Assembly: GCF_963678635.1 (NCBI RefSeq)
Contig: NC_087066.1
Coordinates: 7,097,954-7,161,953, forward strand
From: Symsagittifera roscoffensis
Taxonomy: Eukaryota; Xenacoelomorpha; Acoela; Convolutidae
Length of the DNA: 64,000 nt
Reading direction: 5' to 3'
Part shown: one piece after another, positions 41,940-53,720 of the stretch
Layout: each line of letters begins with the position of its first letter
How positions within the stretch are numbered: the first letter of the stretch is position 1
The notes under the pieces: model-generated
What the model was told of the DNA's origin: nothing
Database searches by the model: none
The model's input: only the letters and a program-made list of their open reading frames with translations
Position numbers and translations under genes: made by a program

Positions 41940-43010
41940 CGGCGTTTTTAAGCATTTTTTGGAAAAAATGCTTATCATACAATTTTCATACAAAATTTAA
42001 AAACTGTATTAAACGTTTTTAGAGAATTACTACTGTTCTATTTCCATCTTTTGAATCTTTCTGTTCAATAAAAACATTATTTTAATTTTGGTCAAAAAAA
42101 TGCTTATCATATAATTTTCATAAATGGAAATTGTATGTTAAGCATTTTGCTATAGAAAAATAAAATCTTCAAAATTAATTTAATGATGTTTCTGGATGAA
42201 TTTACATGAGCTTAAAAAAATTTTATTGGAAGAATGCATTTTGACTCTCAAAAATATGAATTCAATTTTGGTCAAAAAATGCTTATGAATTTAGGGGGTC
42301 GAATTTAGGGGGTCGAATATGAAAATTGTATGATAGAATTTTTTCATAAGCAAAAACACAAATTTGAGGTAAACAATTTTTAATCCTTTTTTGGTTGCAA
42401 ACTTGCTTTTGTGCTCAAATATAAAATTTTGCAAAAACAACATTGCATGCAAAATTTGACTTTTTGTGTTAATAACGTAGTCCAGGATGAGTTTTTCACC
42501 CAAAAAATCCAAAAATCACAAAAAAAAATTTTGTTTCTTTGAAACACGATTATTATTTTTTTATTTCATTCGCTAAGAGAAAAATGAGTTTGAAAAAAAA
42601 CGGCCTTTTTTCTCAACTATCAAAAATTCAAACTAAAAATTATCTAGCCATATACAAAAAGATACATTCTTGGTATATAATTCCATGTGAAAATATAAAA
42701 ATTAACGTAGGTGGCGAAAATCACCAAATGCGGTTTATCGTCGTGGTAACTGCCAGTTACACGCTGGGTTTTCTTATGACAAATTGTCCAGGGTTAGTGT
42801 TTTGGATGAAACACAAAATTTCAAAACAAACATTTTTTTGGTATTTTCATTTATGGAAAAAATGCCTATCATAATTTTTCATAGCATGGAAAAAATGTTT
42901 ATCATGCTATTTTCATAGTTTTTTTGGTCTATGAAAAGTATGAAACAGTTTGATAAGCGTTTTTTTTTCATAAATGAAATAGTATGATAAGAATTTTTTG
43001 TCAACCCGGG
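41940..43010. repeat. Scattered inverted copies of an ATGCTTATCATACAATTTTCAT motif
   Basis: The motif AAAATGCTTATCATACAATT recurs at about 41966 and 42099 and its reverse complement (TATGAAAATTGTATGATA) at about 42318; decayed copies occur near 42860-42920 and 42980. A 15-base direct repeat (GAATTTAGGGGGTC) is at 42288-42317. The copies can fold back on each other. No protein is supported. Confidence 0.5.
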
Positions 43011-43044
43011 CAATCAAAATTAGTTTGAAGTTTGTGTTATTTAC

Positions 43045-43496
43045 GGAGGTTGAGAAATTAGACGATAAGCAAATTAGACGGAGGCACCTAAATGGAAATT
43101 AGACGAATTGCAAATCTGCAATTGTGAGAAATTAGACGAAAATGAGAGAAAATGAAATTGCGTGAGAAAAACAAAATTGTTTGCAGACAACGGTTAAATT
43201 TCGGTGGCCGAAAATTTTACAAGTCAATCATGCATAATTTATTCAAATCAAAATTCTCTTGTAGTATTCGGATTTGACATTTTATGTTCATTTAAACTAA
43301 TTGTTTTGATAGGTATTGACATTTTATGTTCTTTTTGTATGTTTGAAACTTGACTCTTAAGAAAAAAAAATTTTTGGCCCTTTCCTTTTCATAGCTTTTT
43401 CGTCTAAAATGCCAGATCTGTAAAAAATAAATTACGTCTTATTTCGTTTTTGTAGCATCCGTCTAATTTGTTTATCGTCTAATTTCCTAGGCCCCC
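43045..43496 (+). mobile_element. hAT-like MITE with ATTAGACG termini, copy 1
   Basis: The left end GAGGTTGAGAAATTAGACGA and following ATAAGCAAATTAGACGGA mirror the right end TCCGTCTAATTTGTTTATCG and TCTAATTTCCTAGGCCCC. The 8-base flank TTATTTAC is present on both sides (43037-43044 and 43497-43504), a perfect target duplication of hAT size. The interior has no ORF of note. Confidence 0.75.
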
Positions 43497-43513
43497 TTAT
43501 TTACTCACAAACT

Positions 43514-43953
43514 CAAAAATGTGGCCAAGGAAATTAGACGATAAGCAAACTAGACGGATGCTACAAAAACGAAATTAGACGGATTTTATTTTTTACAAAT
43601 CTGGCATTTTAGACGAAAAAGCTATGAAAAGGAAAGGGCCAAAAAAATTTTTTCTTAAGAGTCAAGTTTCAAACATACAAAAAGAACATAAAATGTCAAT
43701 ACCTATCAAAACAATTAGTTTAAATGAACAAAAAATGTCAAATCCGAATACTACAAGAGAATTTTGATTTGAATAAATTATGCATGATTGACTTGTAAAA
43801 TTTTTGGCTGCCAAAATTTAACTACTGTCTACAAACAACTTTAATCTCTCTCACTTTCGTCTTTTTTTCTCACAATTGGAGTTTTGCAAAATCGTCTATA
43901 ATCTTTTTAAGTACATCCGTCTAATTTGCTTATCGTTTGATTTCTCAACCCCT
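43514..43953 (-). mobile_element. hAT-like MITE with ATTAGACG termini, copy 2 (inverted)
   Basis: Same element in opposite orientation, next to copy 1. The interior follows copy 1 closely (for example AAAGAACATAAAATGTCAAT, TTATGCATGATTGACTTGTA). CTCACAAACT flanks both sides (43504-43513 and 43954-43963). It stands tail to tail with copy 1, giving a palindrome of about 900 bases. Confidence 0.7.
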
Positions 43954-44023
43954 CTCACAAACTAAGCAGACTGGTGTTTTTACTCATTTTGGTAATTACC
44001 GTGCTGCCTATTACCGTGCCGCC

Positions 44024-44460
44024 AAATTAGACGGAGGTACTTAAAAGGAATATAGACGATTTTGCAAAACTGCAATTTTGAGAAAATAGACGAAAGTGAG
44101 AGAGATTAAAATTGTTTGCAGGCAAATTGCGCGAGAAAAATGTAATTGTTTGTAGACGACAGTTAAATATCGGTAGTCAAAAATTTTACAGGTCAATCAT
44201 GCATAATTTATTCAATTCAAAACTCTCTTGTAATATTCGGATTTGACATTTTTTGTTCATTTAAACTTTTTGTTTTGATAGGTATTGACATTTTATGTTC
44301 TTTTTGAATTTGTGAAACTTGACTCTTAAGAAAAAATTTTGTTGGCCCTATCCTTTTCATAGCTTTTTCGTCTCAAATGCCAGATCTGAAAAAAATAAAT
44401 TCCGTTTAATTAAATTTTTGTAGCATCCGTCTAATTAGCTTATCGTCTAATTTCCTAGGC
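44024..44460 (+). mobile_element. hAT-like MITE with ATTAGACG termini, copy 3
   Basis: Same orientation as copy 1. The right terminus is complete (CTTATCGTCTAATTTCCTAG); the left terminus lacks its outermost 20 bases and starts at AAATTAGACGGAGG. Its interior shares ATTTTACAGGTCAATCATGC and GGTATTGACATTTTATGTTC with copy 1. Confidence 0.7.
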
Positions 44461-44469
44461 CCCAGTAGG

Positions 44470-47400
44470 TACTTATTGGATATAATTTTTATAATATTCA
44501 TGCAAAATTTCGTGCTAAAACGGCGGCAGCCATGTTGATCCATATTTTTTTCTAAGATCTTATTTTTTACTACTGCGTCTGACTGCTATCTTTCCTTCCA
44601 ACGGTTGTATTGGCCGCTTGTATGATATTGAACCCGCTTCTGATTGCAAACAAAGCGGAACCATAAACGGAATTGCTAGTTCAAAACTTTCACTTTAAAC
44701 AATATCATTCTTATTGCTTGGGTTAGTTGCGATCGTTTTTTGGGTTGAACTAAGCTATACTTGGGTTGCTACGGAACTCACCGGTACCGGAATCATGTAA
44801 GATTTACGCGTTGAACGCACATTTATTATAAACTATCACCCTTTTTCAACGCAAGCATGGATTATCTTGGGTAGTTTCACGTTCCTAGAAGCCCTCGGAA
44901 ATTTTGAAGTTTTCTTTTTTTGTTTCGCGCTACAAAAATTGATAGTTTTGAAGTTTTCCCATTACTAGAAGTTAGCTAATGACGAGCATTAAAAAATGTA
45001 TAACTTTTTTTTCGTACGCTGTCAAATTGCTCAAAATAGGCGTAATTTTTAGCACAGGTCTAACAAAATTGATCACGTGATTATTTCTGCAATTCGGAAC
45101 AGTTTTCAAAGGACGTGACGTAATCGTGTTTGAATATGTCAAAGTTTCAATCAGGCCTTATCATGTATTCAGCAGGTATAAACATGTCTCACTCAGGTCT
45201 GATCATGTAGCATCCAGGTACGACCATGTCTGGAGAAAAATACAAATGCAAATATGGGAACGGGCCTGGGTAATGGCGGAACAGTTCTGAGAATTTTATC
45301 TCCGCTGATAAATAGATGCTCACACATGAAATTGAACAAAAATTTCAGTACGGGTAGTTAGCACTACATTAGTTAACTGCTGTTTTAGCTTAAAATAGTG
45401 TGATTTTGGACCCCTCTCTCACACTTGGTTTTTACAGAGGGTACTCTATCACACTTGTACCATTATTTCTTCTATATTTTGAATTTTTAAAATCCGGTCC
45501 GCACGAAGTTCAAATCTCCAAAATTATTAGATGATAGCCATCGCTGTCCGGGACGAGGTCCATGAACAACGTCGCGACCGTGGCCGCCGCCCTTCTGATA
45601 ATCTCGCATCCAAAATTGATCAGTCGCGCACATGCTGGTTGCGAAAAGCTTATCTATATTTTGTAACACTTCTCTACATTTTATAGGACAAGCAATGAAC
45701 TAGGCTAGTGCTAACTAGTCTCTTAGTTTTCACAACAAATCTCAAAAAAAATCATTCATTTGTTTTACGTTTATTTTTTTTTCATGTTATTTACAAAAGT
45801 CAGCCGATCTAGCTGAGGAGAACAAGCTCCCATGAATAGAAGTTTTCATGTAGCCGATCTAGCTGAAGTATAGAACCAATTTATCCGAATCAAAATGCGT
45901 TCAAGAAGAAACACAGTTTATATGCCCCCCGTACCGAGAACATTTTTTATTTTTGACCTGAAATACTTTATATCCAATCTAAACTTCTGCAGAGAAATTC
46001 TGTTCGAAATGTTTAAACAAAGCAGTGATTTTCTTAAAGTTCTTTATTTCTCATCTTATTTGTTATCAGAAATTGGCTAAAGTCTAGGCTACTTTTAGCT
46101 AGAAAAAATTCTCTTAGTGGGCGGTTGTGGTAACCTCTAGTCCACATGCCTTGAACACTTCCCTTCAAAAAGCTATAAAGTTTTTCGCATTACTGAGTTA
46201 TCATTAAGGCTTTCTTGGAGTTTACGTTCCTGCTACTTCCTTTGAAAAAACTCCCTTTGCTCCAATAAAATTCTTAAGCAAAAATAATTAAGTTTTCTTA
46301 ATTGAGCTTTTTCCTTATTGATTTCTCTTGTCGGAATTATATATGCTGCCTGTCGTTGTGGAGTAGCTGGTTGTCATTTTAGACTTCTCTGTTTTTTAGA
46401 AGTTTATTTTGATATATACTCGTTTGCCGCTCTATTAAACTTATCCATTATTGTATCGGTGTTCATTAAAACTGCTGATTTTTGGAAGATTCTGTGGTCT
46501 GTTTTGGTATCGCTTTTCTCCAAAGGATGAAGATACTTGTGAAACCTTTCTGATGAAGTCATTGCGTCTTTGCTTTCAGGTCATTGCATTCTGTCCCCTC
46601 TGCAAATCTGTTTCTTTTCTTCTCAGGTCAATTTATATTGTATTAACAGGTCGCTTTTTCCTTTCAAAAGTAACTCTGCAATTTACTTCAAATTGTCCAA
46701 TTTATTTCGACTTAGAAGAAATGGCACTCAGCTTGTATAATTAAAACCGGGATTGAAGGTTTAACTTGATTCTCAGAAAGAGTAATCAGCGTACCGCATG
46801 GGTTCACTTTTATAATTACACCCCAGATGGCACTGAATTTCTGAAAAGAAGAATCGTGAAAACTCTCTTTCGACTTATCAACCAAAATATGTCCGAAAAG
46901 CCTAACTAGTGTCATAATACATTAGATGAGGGAGTAAAGAGGGGTAAAGGCAAACTTTTCGACAAAAAACAAGGCCTGCTTAGGCTGCTAGGAGAGCTTT
47001 TAAATACTTTATTAATTAGAGGTTTCTAAAAAAAAAGCATTCCAAAAACACTTTCGAATAGATCTTAGATCAGACGCGTACCATTGCAACAACCAATATT
47101 TTCAAATTTCAAAACATCTGTTCAGTTTAATGATAATTTTTGAGCGAGATTACTGATGAAAATTTTTCAAGTTGTACTACCAGAATAATCTGACGAGATC
47201 AACCATGTGATCAAACGGTTCTTCAGAAGGAATTTTAAATAGCCGTTCTTTTGTTCATTTCGGCTTCAGTACAGTCTAAGATTTTGTAAAGAACTCTTGG
47301 AACTATAATGCTATCAAGACATTTCAAGTCTCACTACCTGTCTAAATCAGATTGGACCACGTTGCCTATAGACAGCACGTCACTTTAACAAATTCGCATA

Positions 47401-48120
47401 AAGGGATGGTGCAAAAATTATCACAGAGTTCATTAAGTTCCAATTCCAACTAGAAATCATAATCAGATGGTTTGAAATTGCTTTTTTTTGGATTATACAA
47501 AATCGAGTACCAAAAATAAACGCCAGATTGTTGACTTCTAAACAATTTCACACCATACAATTTCACTCCCAAACTCTTTGTTGCCTTAGCAATAAAAAAC
47601 CACATTTATTTAGAATTAATTATTTAACTTAGCACCGTTTTAATTCAAACTGAAAGGAGAAATTACTTCATAGGTTACTTCGGTAAACATCAAAGAATGA
47701 ATCAATTAAAATTTGACCATTTCAAGCCAGGCAATTTTGCGCTACTTAACTTGCGAAAGTTTTGAGTGGAATCGAACTTGCCAATCATTCGGATCTGCCA
47801 GCACGTAGTCCCCCCAACCTAGCATTCCTAAAATAATTGCCTGGGATTGAGTTGCTAGCGCATGAGTCAAGTTGTTGCGTTTAGTTACGTTTTCAGGGAG
47901 TCTGAATGAAAACTTTCTTTCAAGAAAAGCAGAAGAAAAGTTTGAATAGGACTAAAAATTGAATTTTGATTAAGCAAATGAATAAGCAAAAACAAGACAA
48001 AATTTACACTGGTTCAACAGAAACTTGATAACGTTCTGAAAAAGTGGAAATCAGTTTTGTCTACGTAAACCGACCTTATTTTCTTGTACTTTTTCATTTA
48101 AAAATTGGTACTTTTTCTTT
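44470..48120. other. Gene-poor stretch with minor repeats
   Basis: Near 45140-45235 a short unit (CAGGTCTGATCATGT with variants) occurs three to four times at a spacing of about 25 bases. A less AT-rich block at 45490-45640 is open on the minus strand for 48 codons after a possible acceptor, without a known domain. Otherwise nothing recognised. Confidence 0.35.
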
Positions 48121-48124
48121 ATTG

Positions 48125-48985
48125 TGACTTTTTTGCGGGTTTTAAGCAGTTTCTGTCGCATACATTCTGAATTTCCTGACCGATGAAATCATAAGATTCG
48201 CCGATCATTTCTTGTTTTTCAAATGCAAGAGAAGGCGACACTTTTAAATCCAGCGCTAAAAAGTGCTGCGTTTTGTAGGTGGCTTTCAGACCCATTTTAT
48301 TACTTTTTTCTCAATTTAATCTGTGAGAGATGGAAAAAACAACCCAGTAGGCGCGATCCAGGGAATTTTTCTGGTAGGATTGAAGATCAGCTTGCTTGAT
48401 ATCTAGCAACATTTTTTCAGGCCGGCAGTTGGGTGCATTATCTATTAAATCCTGCAAAAAGTAATTGTGTACTTTTTTGGTTTTGTTGGAAAGATGGAGC
48501 AAGCAGGTGCAATACCAGATACACAAAAATGAAATGAACTTAGATCATAGAACATTTTGGGATATACTTCAAAAATTTTATCAGATAACCAGAAAAAAGA
48601 TTTTTCCAGAACTCTTAGCATTTTGGGGTCAGCGCACAAAATAATTCTCTCCTGATTTGATCCACTGCCATAACGGATAAAATTTCCAAAATGTTCAAGG
48701 ATCTCGAAGTTTTGCACTTGGGGATGGTTGGCATGTTTACATCTAGCTGCTTAGGTATGTGCGCAGCAGCTCGAATCAGTTTGTTTTTAGATGATAGAGC
48801 AAACTCAGAGGCCAAGTCATTTGTTACTGGCCAAACCGCACTGGCAATTGCGACAGTTGGCTTAAGTCCCTCGCTGAGATCTTTTAAAGGTTTGGTGATG
48901 TTTTGGGCATCTGGTTTTTCAGCTGAAGTGTCATGGTTATGCTTTTCATGCGTCTCAATCTTAACGTTATTTTCTGTAATGGCAG
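48125..48985 (-). pseudogene. MULE-type transposase remnant
   Basis: Three minus-strand frames, in 5' to 3' order, spell parts of a Mutator-like transposase. The first (48985 to about 48670) covers the segment before the catalytic domain, with PTVAIASAVWPVTNDLASEF. The second (about 48700-48480) has RIILCADPKMLRVLEKSFFW and PKMFYDLSSFHFCVSGIAPA, matching the DGTF-like and yxLHxxxxg regions of the family with the first catalytic Asp context altered (SDKIF). The third (48495-48311) has YFLQDLIDNAPNCRPEKMLL. A tail (GLKATYKTQHFLALDLKVSP) follows about 48295-48130. Frameshifts and stops mark it as dead. Confidence 0.65.
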
Positions 48986-49980
48986 ATGGTCATTTTTTTG
49001 TTTGGTTTTTTGAGCAAATCCAGTTTTTGGTATATTTAAAATTTCGCTTGAAATAAAATTCGCCCGGACGCTGTAAGAATTGGCTTTTTTTCAGATGAGA
49101 CTGTGAATTCGAAAGAAGACAGACTCAATCGAAAATTGTGCTTGGTGTTTGCGTTTGTTTATCACTTGAGTACAGAATAAAATAACTATCAGAATTTTAT
49201 ATTTGTCAGGATTAATTTTTTTCTGTGATAAAATTTAGGATCAAGCCTTAAATTTGGAGTTAAGTCATGAAATAGGATTCCAATTGTTGTGGATTTAAAT
49301 TGTTTAGTAAGGGAATGATTAGACATTAAAAGTGTTAAATCGGTTAGTATTAAATTTTACGACACCGATGAAACGTTGAGTTGCAAAAACTGGGAAACTT
49401 ACAGCCACAGCCAAATAGGAAATCTATTTTAAAGATTGAACTTTTTTCTGATGTTTCTTTTATCAAATCCCTCGGATATTTTTAGTTCTCTCGTGCACGA
49501 TCTTGCCTTGCAAAGTTTGATGCGATAGTTCAAATTATTCTCAATGTCCAGAAATTTTTTGTCGTGCATAAGACAAAAAATCTACCGCAAAATTGTCCGA
49601 AGTGTTGTCTCGTTCATGTGAGCCACAGCCAAAAATAAAATGGTTCTCAGTGATATTGGTTTCATGAGCTCTGTGTTTCAAATCAATCAGAATATGAAAG
49701 GAGGGGCAAATAGTATTTATCCCGGCCTCCAAAAAATGACGGACCAAAACTAATTTTAAAAAAAATGTCTCACTATTTGCATTCTGTAAAACATTCAAGC
49801 TCCGAGCCCAAAATTAATTCGAAAACTCACTTATAATAATTTTTTGGACAGTAATGTAGCAAGTTGAGCCGGCTCGAATGACGCGTTTCTTTATAAAGAA
49901 AGGTTACCAAGTTACCTAGGTTACTAAGATAAGAAAGGTTACCAAAGACAACTCGCCTTATACGACACTCGTAACAAAAA

Positions 49981-50099
49981 ATGACTTGCAAAAGAGTGTG
50001 GTTTCAGCAACTGCTCATCTGGGGCACGGGACTGGTGTGGGCTCTCTTCCTTGGCTCCATGTTCCAGCTAAACGAGGCTGGCAAGTGCTCATTCCAGGC
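49981..50099 (+). CDS. Candidate first exon of a signal-anchored or secreted protein
   Basis: An ATG at 49981 opens 39 codons that end at a strong donor GC|GTAAGT (GT at 50100-50101). The block is clearly richer in G and C than its surroundings. The product starts MTCKR, then a hydrophobic stretch (VWFQQLLIWGTGLVWALFLG) and a polar NEAGKCSFQ. A short basic start and one membrane segment fit a type II membrane protein such as a Golgi enzyme, or a long signal peptide. No further exon was found within the window, so the family is unknown. The donor leads directly into a hexamer minisatellite. Confidence 0.5.
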
Positions 50100-50103
50100 G
50101 TAA

Positions 50104-50245
50104 GTACACAAGCACAAGTACAAATACAACTACAACTACAAGTACAAGCACAAGTACAAGTACAAGCACAAGCACAAGTAGGAGTACAAGTACAAGTACA
50201 AATACAAGTACAGTACAAGTACAACTACAAGTACAAGTACAACTA
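50104..50245 (+). repeat. ACAAGT hexamer minisatellite
   Basis: About 23 imperfect copies of ACAAGT with ACAAGC, ACAAAT and ACAACT variants. It begins inside the consensus of the splice donor GTAAGTACACAAGCACAAGT. Open frames through it give Gln/Val or Leu/Val repeats and are not genes. Confidence 0.9.
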
Positions 50246-50249
50246 AAAG

Positions 50250-51830
50250 ACTTTGACTGGACCTGTTCTACTATTCTTGCTAGAAACCATCTTAAAAGAA
50301 CTGCCATAACCTCATTTTCTGATAGCCACTCTTTTTTTGGTGAAAAAAAGTGCCAACCAAATAAAGGGTCTATTGCGTTTTTGATCAATGTGTGATGCAA
50401 TAATGATTTTAATCAATAGTATCTTGTTTTTTCCCTCGACCAATAAAAACAGTTTTGAGTGACATTTTAGTCTTCGATTTATTCGAAAATGTTTTAATTG
50501 CTTTTACTTTCCATTTTCGTCTCTTTCAGAAAAAGTTGAGATCCATTTTTAGCAGCGAAAACAATGTGTAGGCTCTACTCGATTTAGAATGTCAATGAAA
50601 TTTGCACAATTAAGACTTCTACTTACAGTCTCAATCAATAAAAGAGTTTTCTGGTATCTCGGTTTATATTTTTACTATTATACAACCAGATTTTACGATA
50701 AAAGGAAACCTAAAATTGTCTATTCACTGCTTTTCAATTAACATGAAGCTATGGAGCTAGCAACAGTTTTTTTAATGAAAGTTTTTTTTCTTTTCTTTTA
50801 TTTTTTTCTTCCGTTTAAAAAGGTTTAACCGCCATAAAAAATAAATTATATTTTTTGGGAGCAATTTATGTCAAACGAAAGAAGAAATTGTTTTTGTGCA
50901 TTTCTCGTGCCTTTTAGCCGTTTTCTTTTCAGATGCTGTTATTTCTTCCAAAACTGACTTTTTTCTTTGAGTTTGAGTTTTAATTGGAGTGCCTCGTCAA
51001 TATTCATTAAGTTTTTGTGGTAATTTTTTGGTAAAGGTTTCAGCCATTACAAAATTCAAGAGTGTTTGAAGGCAATTTTTCTCATACGACCTTCAAAAAT
51101 GATTCAAAAATCATATCAAAAATATTAAAATTATTCACAAGGGTATCTAATTAGGCAAAAAATAGGCGTTATGTGAAATAGAAAATGTAACATCTAATTT
51201 TTTGACAAACCGACCACCGCCTTCAACAAACACATTTGAAATTTTTATGGCTAATTGAAATTTTATGAAACTCACTTGTGAAATTATTCCAAAAAAATGA
51301 GGTCATGAGTACAGCTTAGAGTCAAGTCTAAAAACCCCTTTTATAGTACTAGTGGATAAAAAAAGAGTTTGGACGGTATTTTGTTACCTAGGGAAACTGT
51401 TAAAAAACTGCAGCTATCTTAGATTTTGGTATCAATTTGGTTTAACTTTTTTGCAATCCTGCAAATCAATAACCTTTTCTCTGCCAATGACCGCACTTTT
51501 GTCTTTCCCTCTCTTTAAAAGTAATTCTAGTCAAAGCTTTGGGTTATTAGGAATCTTTGACCTATTTTGTATTAGGTAATAAGACCCCAGGTACATCCTT
51601 TCTTGAGGAAATAAGTAGTCAGCGAGGGTTGTTCTGAGTAGCAATTGACCGATAAGAATCGAAGCTTGATAAGCAAGAATGCCTTCACTCTTTTCAAAAG
51701 ATCCCACAACTTTAGATCGGGCTGACGCATTATTGAACTTAACAAAACAAATATCGATAGTAAATTAACGAAGCAAATTGGATTGACTATGATATAAACT
51801 TAGTCATTCATTCATGGCATTAATGGATAA
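50250..51830. other. Non-coding stretch
   Basis: AT-rich DNA; no exon, RNA gene or repeat family recognised. It would be intronic if the exon at 49981 is real. Confidence 0.4.
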
Positions 51831-51841
51831 ATCAACACAAC

Positions 51842-52218
51842 CAGTGGCGGATTTAGGGGGGGGGGGGACGCCCCTTCTCCCTCAGGGATTCGACCCCCTG
51901 CCGACCCGAAGGGTTCCCCTTTGGTACTTTTTAAGAAATCCATTTTTGGTGACAGACTCTAAAACTTTGGCGCCAATATATACTAAACTAAATTTGAGGG
52001 AGATCGCGCGCCAAAAAAAAACGCAATTTTTTGTCAAAATTTTCCAAAAAGTGCCCAAAAACGGCTATTTTGACTTTTTTCCGAAAATTTGCCTGCGGCC
52101 CAGAAAATTTCGCCAAAACAGCTTCTTTTTAGTGCTTTAGGAAAAATACGAAAATCAATTTGGTCGAAATTTTTTTGAAAATCCGCCCCCCATCGAAAAA
52201 ATTCTAAATCCGCCCCTG
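51842..52218. mobile_element. hAT-like MITE with perfect 8-bp target duplication
   Basis: Left end CAGTGGCGGATTTAGGGGGG and right end CTAAATCCGCCCCTG are inverted repeats. AACACAAC flanks both sides exactly (51834-51841 and 52219-52226). The 377-base length and absence of a transposase show a non-autonomous element. A 12-G run lies just inside the left end. Open frames on both strands over it are shadows. Confidence 0.8.
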
Positions 52219-52229
52219 AACACAACCCC

Positions 52230-53260
52230 AAAAAGTTGTTAAAATTTTAGGCAACAACATTGACCAAAAATTGTGTGTTTCAGAACCTTGCGAGGCACAA
52301 ATAAACAGTCAAACAAGTGAATTTCAATTTTGAATTCCACAAGAAATTTTATAAACCAAAACAGTTGATGAAAACTTTCAAATTTTCCTTCAGCAGCTGT
52401 ACCAATATGGCTTTTTTTTTGTCTATGGAAGTGCAAGCAAAACTACTCTGTTGAAGTTCCAAAGACATAAATTGAAGATCCAGAAAATATGAAGACGTTA
52501 GACAGATGAAAGAAACAAATTGCCTGTTTTTGATATTTTCATACAAGATTATAAAAGAAATTAGTTTGATAAAATTAGTAACCAATAAAAACAAAATAAG
52601 TCCATAAACCAAAAGTAGTCAACTAATAAATTTTATACCAATTTTGACTTAAATTGGTCTGATTAGCCGAAAATGCAGACCATTTTGTTGACGAGGCAAC
52701 ACAAGCAACGCAAAAATTTTTGCTTTTTATTTTGGTTAAAATGATATAACTCTTAGGTAATTATTATCGTTAATTTACTTAAAGATTTTGCAACTTTTAA
52801 ATTAACTATGGTGTTATTAGTCTCCGTTTTTCTGGTTACCGATGTTGGATGCTCTTTATTTTCAAAAAAATCAAGCGAATGACGGCTGAGTAGGTCTGCT
52901 TTAGTTGACGCGTTTTTGTGTAAATTATTTCAATTAATGTGTCCCTTATTGCGGCAGATGAATTTTCTTTGTCCTAAAGTTATTGATTTGTCACCAAAGC
53001 TTTTGAAAGGAAAATTTTTGCCTTTGCGCAATATAGCATTTAATAATTTGAGCATTATTTTAATTGATCTTACATTATTTTTTGTATTTTAAGCTCAAAT
53101 TGCTACTGACATTTTGCTGCAACATGATGGAAAAACTATCTGATTTCTACTGAAAAGAAACTTGATCCAGCCATAAACTATCCCTTTCTAATAAGCTCCT
53201 AATTTGAAAAATGTAGAATTGATGAAAAACGTCTATAGGTTGAAGCAAAAAAAAAGTTTG
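52230..53260. other. Non-coding stretch
   Basis: No gene or repeat recognised; AT-rich. Confidence 0.4.
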
Positions 53261-53264
53261 CTCC

Positions 53265-53720
53265 CATCACAGCGAAGCCCTAATTTTTTCGATTGCTTTT
53301 TGTGGCATGGAGTAGTGATTGTTATTGAATTAAAAGCTGAGAAAATGAAAAGATGTTGATGAAATTTTCAAGATTTTTGTAAATCTTTCACCCACTTGCT
53401 GAATAAAGTACAAAGTAACTTATTTTGTATTCAGCAAAGTTTTCTAAAGATCAAACTGCAAGCATAAATTCAACATGGAACGAATTTAAAGAGTGCTTAA
53501 ATCTCTGCTGACGCTTTAGTAGCACGAAATATGTCGCGCTTTTTTTGTCCCAATATAGCCAAGTTGGCAATCCTTAAACTCCTATAATTTTACAGTATTA
53601 CTATTTAAGTATCTTTCTTCTCGGTACAACAATGTATTTCGGATTTTGTTTTCAAATTTTGTCAAAAATTGTTTTTTGAAAAACGAGAATGGCCTGGAGA
53701 AAAACATTTTGTCACAACCT
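53265..53720 (+). repeat. Decayed foldback-repeat arm
   Basis: CAGCGAAGCCCTAATTTTTT recalls the core. CACCCACTTGCTGAATAAAG, AGTAGCACGAAATATGTCGC and TTTGTCCCAATATAGCCAAG follow in the order of the family. Confidence 0.5.

Noticed and set aside
45487-45669. Possible minus-strand exon (GC-richer, acceptor CGCAACCAG, 48 open codons)
   Set aside because: It ends at a stop, has no domain, no matching phase to the GPCR gene, and part of it resembles sequence near 41230, so it may be a repeat.
50015-50400. ORFs with Cys-Thr, Val-Leu or Gln-Val repeats
   Set aside because: They are translations of the ACAAGT minisatellite.
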